From a virus: 38,102 bases of DNA. The notes beneath the pieces were generated by a model, which saw only the letters and a program-made list of their open reading frames with translations, was not told the DNA's origin and searched no databases. The stretch covers positions 1 through 38,102 of the IMG/VR virus record IMGVR_UViG_3300025674_000135. One strand, written 5' to 3'. Shown in pieces: positions 29,311-36,080 of this stretch (position 1 is its first letter; each line of letters starts with the position of its first letter). Made by a program: the position numbers and the translations under genes.

Positions 29311-29547
29311 ATGGGAAGTTCAAAAACGCCTGAATATACACCGCCACCTGCACCTATGATTACTCGTATGCCTATAGAGGCTGATTTCGAAAAAGACGCA
29401 ATGAAGGCGAGAAAAAAGAATCAAAAAGCAAAAAGACCTAAACAGCCATTACAATACAAAGATGTAGTTGGTCAGGGCAAAACTTTATCAGATGTACGGG
29501 GTTCTGGAAAAGGAACAACCGTTTTTAGTATGGGTAATTATCAATAA
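29311..29547 (+). CDS. Small proline- and lysine-rich protein, 78 aa
   Basis: A 78-residue protein with a proline-rich start (TPEYTPPPAPMITRMPIE), a Lys-rich middle (KARKKNQKAKRPKQP) and a glycine-rich end. It is probably disordered or a linker-type virion protein. GGAGTTTAGTA precedes the ATG. It shares the proline-rich opening with the next gene, so the two may be diverged copies of one head- or portal-associated protein. Confidence 0.55.
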   Translation: MGSSKTPEYTPPPAPMITRMPIEADFEKDAMKARKKNQKAKRPKQPLQYKDVVGQGKTLSDVRGSGKGTTVFSMGNYQ

Positions 29548-29556
29548 GGACTTATC

Positions 29557-29769
29557 ATGGGTAGATCATCAGCACCAAAACCTCCACCACCTCCACCACC
29601 ACCTTCTCCTACGCCAACTCGTGTAGATACAGCAGGTCAACAAAAAATGGCTCAAAAAACACAGGCGGCTAGACAAGGTAGAGCATCTACTATTCTTACC
29701 AAGCGTAAAGCAAAAACTAAAAAACTTGGTGAAAATACAAAAGGCACAACAAACATATTGGGTCAATAA
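29557..29769 (+). CDS. Small poly-proline protein, 70 aa
   Basis: A 70-residue protein starting MGRSSAPK followed by eight prolines in a row, then a polar Gln/Ala/Lys-rich C-terminal half. Preceded by AAGGACTTATC as ribosome site. Small Gly-Ser-Pro proteins directly before the portal gene are common in environmental podoviruses; function unknown. It overlaps the portal ATG by one base (TAATGG). Confidence 0.6.
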   Translation: MGRSSAPKPPPPPPPPSPTPTRVDTAGQQKMAQKTQAARQGRASTILTKRKAKTKKLGENTKGTTNILGQ

Positions 29770-31430
29770 TGGATGGCAAAGCATTAGTTAAAAAATTTGA
29801 CTCAATGAACTCATATGCTATTGGTAACTGGAAAAACCTTTGGCAAGAATGTGCTGATTGGGCTATGCCTACAAACGATAACATCAATCGTGTTCGTTAT
29901 GAAGGTATGGAAAAGTCACCACAACGTATGATTGATACCTGTATTGAGGCTAACTATAACTTTGCCGCAGGGTTTTATTCTCATATGTTTCCGCCAAACA
30001 GCGTGTGGGCTAAATACCGTCACCCCAATCCAATGCTAATGGCTGATGAATCTGTTGCTTATTATTTTGAACAGGTCAGCCGTATTGTGCATCAGTTGCT
30101 TATTGGCTCTAACTTTGCACAAGAAGAGTTTCAAGCGTTGCTATGTATGGGGGCATTTGGAACTAACTGCTTAACACTAGAAGAAGACGAGAAAGATATT
30201 ATTCGTTTTCGCAACCACATCATTGACAATGTGCGTATTGAAGAAAACAACTTAGGTGCGGTAGATACTATTGCCCGTGAGTTCAAGCTAACACCACGAC
30301 AAGCGATTCAGCAGTATGGTGTAGAAGCATTGAAGGCGGCAGGTCTTGAGCAGATAGAACAAGAAGCCCAAGATTATAAGCATAAAAAATATACATTTAT
30401 TCAGTTTATTATGCCTCGTGCATCGTATGACAAGTCTTCTAAAAAATCTATCAACAAGCCATTTGCTTCTTATCACATAAATCGTGAGCGTGGTACTGTG
30501 GTTCAAGAGGGTGGATTTGACTACAACCCATACAAAGTAGCAAGATTTACTAAAGGCAATGACGAAGTATATGGTCGTTCGCCTATGAGCATGGTACTTG
30601 GTACAGCTAGACGCACAAATGTTATCTATCGTTCTATGGTGCTTGCCGCAGAACAAAGAGCTAATAGCCAATGGCTTGTGCCAGATGATGACAGCGTAAC
30701 CAACATCAGCAACCGTGCAGGTGCAATAATTAAATGGAGAGCAACTAACCCTAATGGTAAGCCAGAGCGTTTGCCACCTTGTGGGGATTCTGGTTTGGCT
30801 TTTGAAATGTATCAAGTGCATGAAAAGCAAATCAAACAGATGTTCTTTAATCACTTGTTCCGTCCTCTAGAAGATTACCGTAACATGACAGCTACCGAAG
30901 TAAATGAGCGTATGACTACAGATATGATGACGCTTGCACCGTTTGTCAGTCGTTACCTTAACGAACACGTTAATCCTATGATGGAACACCTTTTCTATAT
31001 TGCACAGAAAAAGAACTTACTGCCAGAAATACCTGCGGCACTACAGGAAGACCCAAGCTATGAGATTGACTATGTTGGTCGATTGTCTATGGCAACTAAG
31101 TCTTTTGAGACTATGGGTGCAATCAACACATTGCGTGTGTTCGGTGAGCTATCTCAGATGGATCCAAATATGCAGGCATCATTGCAGAATGTTCAGCCAG
31201 ATAAACTCTTCCGTGAGATATGGTATGCAAACAGCTCTAGCATGAATGCATTAAAAGACCCAAGCGAGTTAGAAGCTGAACGAGCGGCACAAATGGAGAT
31301 GATGCAACAACAGCAAATGATTAATGCCGCACCTAAGATAGCAGATGCCGCACAAAAGGTAAGTGGTGCTGTTGACCCAACTAGTATTGTAAATCAAGTT
31401 GAACAGGGAGATATTGATCTTGGACAATGA
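29769..31430 (+). CDS. Portal (head-tail connector) protein
   Basis: A 553-residue protein of the T7-type head-tail connector family. Diagnostic parts include the N-terminal YAIGNWKNLWQECADWAMP, the SPQRMIDTCIEANYNFAAGF helix, MGAFGTNCLTLEE, the YGRSPMSMVLGTARRTNVIY segment and FRPLEDYRNMTATEVNER. Twelve copies would form the ring at one capsid vertex through which DNA is packed and ejected and to which the tail attaches. The C-terminus is Gln/Met-rich, as in many portals. It lies between the packaging genes and the scaffold. Confidence 0.92.
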   Translation: MDGKALVKKFDSMNSYAIGNWKNLWQECADWAMPTNDNINRVRYEGMEKSPQRMIDTCIEANYNFAAGFYSHMFPPNSVWAKYRHPNPMLMADESVAYYFEQVSRIVHQLLIGSNFAQEEFQALLCMGAFGTNCLTLEEDEKDIIRFRNHIIDNVRIEENNLGAVDTIAREFKLTPRQAIQQYGVEALKAAGLEQIEQEAQDYKHKKYTFIQFIMPRASYDKSSKKSINKPFASYHINRERGTVVQEGGFDYNPYKVARFTKGNDEVYGRSPMSMVLGTARRTNVIYRSMVLAAEQRANSQWLVPDDDSVTNISNRAGAIIKWRATNPNGKPERLPPCGDSGLAFEMYQVHEKQIKQMFFNHLFRPLEDYRNMTATEVNERMTTDMMTLAPFVSRYLNEHVNPMMEHLFYIAQKKNLLPEIPAALQEDPSYEIDYVGRLSMATKSFETMGAINTLRVFGELSQMDPNMQASLQNVQPDKLFREIWYANSSSMNALKDPSELEAERAAQMEMMQQQQMINAAPKIADAAQKVSGAVDPTSIVNQVEQGDIDLGQ

Positions 31431-31629
31431 TGAATTAAATATACTTGTAGGTTCATACCGCAGAGTATTTTCTACACAAGAAGGCGATACTGTGTTGAAA
31501 GATATAAGAAACTTTTGCTCTATGGATGAGCAAGTAGGGAGTCAGTTGACTCATTCAGAGTGTGCGTATCGTAATGGTATGCAGGATTTATTTAGATATA
31601 TAGAAGCTATGGCAAGTGAGGACAGATAA
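31420..31629 (+). CDS. Small protein after portal, Bbp19-like
   Basis: About 69 residues with the order DELNILVGSYRRVFSTQEGD, VLKDIRNFCSM, then SECAYRNGMQDLFRYIE. The pattern of an aromatic-Arg helix, a T-x-x-G-x-x-V-L-x-D-L core and a later A-Y-R-x-G-x-x-D segment is that of the Bbp19-type small phage proteins next to portal genes. The start is uncertain: TTG 31420 has GGGAG about 9 bases upstream, while another TTG at 31399 would add 7 residues. Both overlap the portal end. Function unknown. Confidence 0.6.
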   Translation: MDNDELNILVGSYRRVFSTQEGDTVLKDIRNFCSMDEQVGSQLTHSECAYRNGMQDLFRYIEAMASEDR

Positions 31630-32265
31630 ATGCGTAAATCAATATACAAACGAAAAAAGAAAACAGAAGAAAAACCAACTGAAGCTGTAAAAAAAGGAAG
31701 CTCTCGTGGAAATTATAAAGGCGGTAAGCCTAAATCAACTATTTCTGAAGCCTTAAAAAAAGCTGATGATTATTTAAAGAGTGGTAAGAAAGTAACAAGT
31801 AAGAATAAGCGTGGTGAAGGTGCTAATCGTTTAGCTAATAAAAGAAAATCTGAACAGCAAGAGTTGCAAGCTACTATGAAAAAGACTTCTCGTGGTAGTC
31901 GTCCTACTGAAGCTACTCGTAAACTTCGTGCAAAGATAAAAGCAGAAAAAGATGCCGCTAAAAAGAATCAACCACCTAAAAAAACAAATCGTGTTCCTTC
32001 ATCTAAAGCACCAACTAAAAAAGCAGTTGGCGGTAAAGCACCCGTAAAAGGTAAAACACCTACAAGTGAAGCGGCAAAAGCGGCTGTAGGTAAAAAGAAA
32101 GCAACCGAAGCTGTAGCAGAAGTTGTTAAGAAACAAAAAGAAAAACGGTTATCACCTAGTCAAAAAGTTTACACGGACAAAGAAGGTAAAAAGTACAAAA
32201 AAGTACGAACTACTGCATCTAAAGTTCGTGGTGGTGGAATGAAGTACAGACGGAAATATATGTAA
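31630..32265 (+). CDS. Lysine/alanine-rich histone-H1-like protein, 211 aa
   Basis: A 211-residue protein that is extremely rich in Lys, with Ala, Pro, Ser, Thr and Gly (for example KAPTKKAVGGKAPVKGKTPT). The composition and the repeated K-x-x-P/A pattern resemble the tails of histone H1 or of bacterial HU-type extended proteins, so it may neutralise packed DNA or coat ejected DNA. There is no globular domain apart from a possible helix near the start (TISEALKKADDYLKSGKK). It is expressed among the head genes and overlaps the next basic gene by one base. Role inferred from composition. Confidence 0.55.
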   Translation: MRKSIYKRKKKTEEKPTEAVKKGSSRGNYKGGKPKSTISEALKKADDYLKSGKKVTSKNKRGEGANRLANKRKSEQQELQATMKKTSRGSRPTEATRKLRAKIKAEKDAAKKNQPPKKTNRVPSSKAPTKKAVGGKAPVKGKTPTSEAAKAAVGKKKATEAVAEVVKKQKEKRLSPSQKVYTDKEGKKYKKVRTTASKVRGGGMKYRRKYM

Positions 32266-32546
32266 TGCCTAAAACTGCACTCAATCGTAAGAAGGGTGTT
32301 TCTATGCGTAAAGTGCATAAAAACCCTACTGGTGGCTTATCTGCAAAGGGTCGCAAGTATTACAATGCTAAAACTGGTAGCAACTTAAAAGCACCCGTAA
32401 CAGGCAAAGTAAAACGTGGCAGTAAAGCCGCCAAAAGACGAGCATCATTTTGTGCAAGAATGAGCGGTATGAAAGGTGCTATGAAAGACAGCAAAGGAAG
32501 ACCAACAAGAAAAGCACTTGCTTTACGAAAATGGAAATGTAGATAA
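32265..32546 (+). CDS. Small basic conserved phage protein (DUF6321-like), 93 aa
   Basis: A 93-residue basic protein with the conserved run GGLSAKGRKYYNAKTGSNLK, then AKRRASFCARMSGMKGAMKD and a C-terminal PTRKALALRKWKC. I know this arrangement from small proteins of many podoviruses and cyanophages, possibly filed as DUF6321. It is likely a DNA-associated virion component or packaging helper. The ATG overlaps the stop of the Lys-rich gene by one base. The two genes plus the scaffold form one run. Confidence 0.7.
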   Translation: MPKTALNRKKGVSMRKVHKNPTGGLSAKGRKYYNAKTGSNLKAPVTGKVKRGSKAAKRRASFCARMSGMKGAMKDSKGRPTRKALALRKWKCR

Positions 32547-32568
32547 TTGAACAAAAAGGAGAAGTAGT

Positions 32569-33432
32569 ATGAGTGAAGAAGTTCACGAAGAAGTACAGGA
32601 AGAAGTAGTAGATAGTGGCGTTGAATATAGCGAGCAAGAATATATTGATATGCTTTCTGATGACGGCACTTTTACAGAAGAATGGCGTAACTCTTTACCA
32701 GATGATTTAGGTAAACACTCTATCTGGTCTAAGTACACCACACCAGAAGACCTAGCTAAAGGTGCTATCCATGCACAGGGTTTTACTGGTAAAAAGTTAC
32801 AAGAGCTAATGGAGTCTGATGACCCTGCAATCATAGAACAACGCAAAGAAATATTTAATGTTCCAGATGCGGCTGAAGATTATTCAATTGAGTTTCCTGA
32901 AGCACCAGAAGGTTTTGAAGTAGATGATGAAGCCATTGGTGAGTTTAAGGAAGTTGCTCATGCTATGGGTTTGTCAAATGAGCAAGCACAGGCTTTGGTA
33001 GAATATGAGTTAGCTAGAAACGAACTTGCTGAACAGGAAGAAGAAAAAGAATACGATATGCTTGCAATGGAGGCAGAACAAGACCTTCGTGAAGAGTGGC
33101 GTGGAGATGAGTATGAATACAATATCTCTCGTGTTGCTGAGTGTCTTGACTTCTTGGGATTATCAGAACTAAAGGATGACCCACAGCTTGGAAACAATAT
33201 CTCTTTTATTAAGGCAATAAATGATAAGATAGTACCTTTAATTGCAGAGGATGCGATCATTGCCAATAAGAATGAGTCAATTGCTACTATTGATGATCAG
33301 TTAGTTGAAGTTGAGCGTAAAATGTATTCACACGACAATACTAACGATTTAAGTTATCAACAGTTAACAAAGGAATATGGACAGTTGTTGGCTAAGAAAG
33401 CATCACTTAATCCACCTGCAAATTTATTATAA
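32569..33432 (+). CDS. Capsid assembly scaffold protein
   Basis: A 287-residue very acidic protein, Glu-rich at both ends (VHEEVQEEVVDSGVEYSEQE) with a helical, coiled-coil-forming second half (AEQEEEKEYDMLAMEAEQDL). It sits immediately upstream of the capsid gene, the usual place of scaffolds in T7-like phages. The protein would guide prohead formation and leave before DNA packing. A strong AAAAAGGAGAAG ribosome site precedes ATG 32569. No protease motif is seen. Confidence 0.8.
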   Translation: MSEEVHEEVQEEVVDSGVEYSEQEYIDMLSDDGTFTEEWRNSLPDDLGKHSIWSKYTTPEDLAKGAIHAQGFTGKKLQELMESDDPAIIEQRKEIFNVPDAAEDYSIEFPEAPEGFEVDDEAIGEFKEVAHAMGLSNEQAQALVEYELARNELAEQEEEKEYDMLAMEAEQDLREEWRGDEYEYNISRVAECLDFLGLSELKDDPQLGNNISFIKAINDKIVPLIAEDAIIANKNESIATIDDQLVEVERKMYSHDNTNDLSYQQLTKEYGQLLAKKASLNPPANLL

Positions 33433-33440
33433 TAATTTAC

Positions 33441-33469
33441 TTGACAATTAAATTCTTACAAAGTATTAG
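33441..33469 (+). promoter_or_regulatory. Sigma-70-type promoter before the major capsid gene
   Basis: TTGACA at 33441-33446, a 17-base spacer and TATTAG at 33464-33469, directly after the scaffold stop. It explains extra transcription of the capsid gene relative to the genes before it and would begin the structured leader at about 33476. Confidence 0.75.
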
Positions 33470-33475
33470 TTTTTC

Positions 33476-33610
33476 AGATTTAACACAGATACCTTTTTAT
33501 AAAGCCTGTTGGAGAGTCTGGGGTGAGAACCTAAAATCTAGGCAAGACCCGTAAGTGCGGATACTCAGAGCCGAAATAAAACTAATTATATTAATCATTA
33601 AATTGGAGGT
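33476..33610 (+). ncRNA. Structured leader RNA of the capsid gene
   Basis: A 135-base untranslated leader between the promoter and the capsid ribosome site. Complementary segments include CCTA 33530-33533 with TAGG 33539-33542, enclosed by GTCT 33516-33519 with AGAC 33545-33548, a CCG/CGG hairpin (33549-33551, 33558-33560) and a possible closing GAGT 33514-33517 with ACTC 33563-33566. It ends with TATTAATCATTAAA before the TTGGAGG site, the same box as in the leader at 16032-16045. Most likely an mRNA-stabilising or regulatory leader; no known class was matched. Confidence 0.55.
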
Positions 33611-33616
33611 TTAGAT

Positions 33617-34645
33617 ATGTCGCAAGACCTATTAAACACATATGTAATTGGCTTTGACCGTGCGATTCGTGAAACGGTTGAAGTTAAAGGTGGTAAACTC
33701 CGTCCTTACGTTCAGCTCGCTACTGGCGATCTTTTCCGTAAAGAAGGTGTCTATCAGCGTACAACTGGTGGCGGGTTGCCCCAGAAAGTAACAAACCGTT
33801 TCGGTGACTCACCTGTATCAGAACTTGATTACAGCCGTAGACGGACATCTCGTCAAGCATTCCAAGATGGTCAGTTCATGGACTGGGCAGATTTGAGCAA
33901 GATGGGAACTGATCCTCGTAACGCTAAACTAAACGCAATGAAGAACAAGTTCATGCGTCAAGAGGATATCATCCTCGACCAAGCGTTCTTAGGAACAGCT
34001 AACACAACTGACGTTGAAACTTCTGCATCTACACAAGCATTTCGTGATAACGAAGCTGTAAGCGTAGACGCTAATGCTGATAACAACTATGACTTCACTT
34101 ACAAGAAATTCTTGTCTGTGCTAGAAAAGTTCGGTAACAACAACGTAGACATTGATTCACAAGCTCCTGTGTTCAAGATTTCTTGGGTACAATGGAAGCA
34201 AATGATGGAAGATGATAACTTCATCAACTTCGATTATACTGCGAATCGTCCGCTTGACCGTTCAGCAGGTGCTATCTATGACTACATGGGTGCGAAGTTC
34301 TGTATCTCTAACATTGTTCCTTTCATCAACCGTACTGGTGCTGAAATTGAAACATTGGAAGCAAGTTACTCTTCAACTTCAACTACTCTACAAGCATACT
34401 TTGAAATCGCTGATACTGATTTAGCGTCTACAGGTGCTTGGCAGTCTGCTTCGACTGACTCTACTCGTGCGTGTTATGCATTTATGCCTGATGCGGCTTT
34501 GTTGGAAATCAATCCTGATATGACTACTAAAGTGTCAGAGCGGGCTGATAAAGGCTTCAACTACTACGCTTACATGAAGGCAGAGCTTGGTGCTGTCCGT
34601 ATGGAAGAAGAAAAAGTTGTTGTCATTCCTTGTTCAAATTCTTAA
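33617..34645 (+). CDS. Major capsid protein
   Basis: A 342-residue protein in the capsid position, after scaffold and with its own promoter, leader and a very strong TTGGAGG ribosome site. It opens with MSQDLLNTYVIGFDRAIRET and includes LDYSRRRTSRQAFQDGQFMD, DIILDQAFLGTAN and FNYYAYMKAELGAVRMEEE, the layout of HK97-fold coat proteins of environmental podoviruses. Several hundred copies would build the head. Codon choice appears slightly more biased than in neighbours, as expected for the most abundant product. Confidence 0.85.
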   Translation: MSQDLLNTYVIGFDRAIRETVEVKGGKLRPYVQLATGDLFRKEGVYQRTTGGGLPQKVTNRFGDSPVSELDYSRRRTSRQAFQDGQFMDWADLSKMGTDPRNAKLNAMKNKFMRQEDIILDQAFLGTANTTDVETSASTQAFRDNEAVSVDANADNNYDFTYKKFLSVLEKFGNNNVDIDSQAPVFKISWVQWKQMMEDDNFINFDYTANRPLDRSAGAIYDYMGAKFCISNIVPFINRTGAEIETLEASYSSTSTTLQAYFEIADTDLASTGAWQSASTDSTRACYAFMPDAALLEINPDMTTKVSERADKGFNYYAYMKAELGAVRMEEEKVVVIPCSNS

Positions 34646-34659
34646 TTAGGAGATAGATA

Positions 34660-35073
34660 ATGGCTAATTCTACTGAAGTAACTGCACTTAACGCAGGCAT
34701 TGTAACAAAGTCAAACTATCGGGGTAATGTGCAAGTTATTCCTGTTTCTTTAACATCAGGAACAGGTGCAGGAACTGACACTATTAGCGGTAAACTTCCA
34801 CAAGAAGCTCGTTTAATTGGTGCAAGCCTGTTCTTTACAGACCCTAATAGCGGTGGCACTAACTCTACTATCCTAGTTGGTCATGCAGATGATACTGATG
34901 CGGTAGGCACTTCTGGTGCTGTTTCTGCGGCAGGAAGCATTGCATTCCCTACTACTGGTAGTGCGGCAGGTAGTGTTGACTTAGGAGAAAAAACATTGAT
35001 TGTAACTCGTGACAGCAATGTCGATCAAGCGATCACAATCTCTGGATACATCCTTATTGCTACAAATGAGTAA
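34660..35073 (+). CDS. Probable capsid decoration / minor head protein
   Basis: A 137-residue protein rich in Gly, Ala, Ser, Thr and Asn with alternating strands (QVIPVSLTSGTGAGTD, ARLIGASLFFTDPNSGG). It lies 14 bases after the capsid stop, with AGGAGATAG as ribosome site, and a strong terminator follows. Small beta-rich proteins in this place commonly stabilise or decorate the shell. The specific family is not recognised. Confidence 0.6.
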   Translation: MANSTEVTALNAGIVTKSNYRGNVQVIPVSLTSGTGAGTDTISGKLPQEARLIGASLFFTDPNSGGTNSTILVGHADDTDAVGTSGAVSAAGSIAFPTTGSAAGSVDLGEKTLIVTRDSNVDQAITISGYILIATNE

Positions 35074-35081
35074 TACTTAAT

Positions 35082-35110
35082 GGGGGGTTCGCCCCCCTTT
35101 ATTTTTTTTT
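35082..35110 (+). terminator. Intrinsic terminator after the head genes
   Basis: GGGGGG 35082-35087, loop TTCG, CCCCCC 35092-35097, then TTTATTTTTTTTT. A six-pair GC stem with a stable UUCG tetraloop and a long U tract. It ends the capsid transcript or reduces read-through into the tail genes. Confidence 0.95.
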
Positions 35111-35121
35111 AGGATACTACT

Positions 35122-36072
35122 ATGGCTTTGACAAAAGTACAGATATGCAACATGGCTCTAAGTAAAATCGGCAACGAGCGTAATCAATTAACCGATGCAA
35201 CTTTTTCAAACAATACAGGTAGTATTTTCAACCAATGCGATTTACACTACGAACAAACTCTAAAAGAACTAGTTCGTATGCATTCTTGGAACTGTTGCAA
35301 AGCTCGTTCTGAGATAGGTGTGTATAAAATTAAGTTTGCTGTTGGTTCTACTATTTCGTCTCAAAGTGGTTTTAGTGGTAATCTTATAGCATCTACGCCA
35401 GACTCTAATGGCAGACCAACTTTTACAACAGGCACAAGTGGTCAAAATGGATATGTTAGTCTAACCTACGATAATACAAATGATCGTTGGTCTTTAACTA
35501 TGGGATACAACGGTGGCAATGTAGCAGTAGGAACACTAAGCACAACATCGTTTTCGCCTGTAGGTGATTACAACTCTGGAAGCACAGCCGCTACTGGTGT
35601 TACTCTTACGGCTGTAAAACCAACATTTGGATACGACTACTCTTTTAAAGTGCCAGATAATTTACTTCGTTGTTTATATGTATCTAACACGGATGACGCA
35701 TATCAATATGCAAAACCAAACGTAGAGTGGGAAATAGAAAAAGATTCCCTACTATCTAACGATAATAGAATTTTTATTTGTTACGACAAATTACCAGAAC
35801 CAGAAGATATGGATGCATTATTTGCAGAAGTATTTTACACTATGCTTGCAGGCAAGTTAGCCGTTCCAGTTGCAGGAAACCAAGATTTGAAAGACTCTTT
35901 AATACAAGAGTTTTATGGTGTTATCTTGCCAGAAGCTAGACGAGTTAATGGATTTGAGCAAAATAACTATGCTGTTAATGATAGCGAATGGTTAGAGGCT
36001 ACTTATACAACTACAAGTTCAAGCAATAGTTACCCACCGTTCTCGCAGACAAACTATAACAGTATTCCATAA
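35122..36072 (+). CDS. Tail tubular protein A with inserted domain
   Basis: A 316-residue member of the T7 gp11-type adaptor family. The N-terminus (VQICNMALSKIGNERNQLTD), LKELVRMHSWNCCKARSEIG and YDYSFKVPDNLLRCLYV are the family's landmarks. It would bind the portal and carry the tail nozzle. T7 gp11 is just under 200 residues; here an extra, Gly/Ser/Thr-rich segment of about 95 residues (roughly 72-167) separates the W-N-C-C-K helix from the YDYSFKVPD strand. The insert looks like a separate beta domain displayed on the tail. Start ATG 35122 follows the terminator; AGGA upstream. Confidence 0.8.
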   Translation: MALTKVQICNMALSKIGNERNQLTDATFSNNTGSIFNQCDLHYEQTLKELVRMHSWNCCKARSEIGVYKIKFAVGSTISSQSGFSGNLIASTPDSNGRPTFTTGTSGQNGYVSLTYDNTNDRWSLTMGYNGGNVAVGTLSTTSFSPVGDYNSGSTAATGVTLTAVKPTFGYDYSFKVPDNLLRCLYVSNTDDAYQYAKPNVEWEIEKDSLLSNDNRIFICYDKLPEPEDMDALFAEVFYTMLAGKLAVPVAGNQDLKDSLIQEFYGVILPEARRVNGFEQNNYAVNDSEWLEATYTTTSSSNSYPPFSQTNYNSIP

Positions 36073-36080
36073 GAGGGGCT

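Noticed and set aside
30288-30854. 188-residue ORF antisense to the portal gene
   Set aside because: Mirror of the portal coding sequence, His/Cys/Leu-rich without domain pattern, and alone on its strand there.
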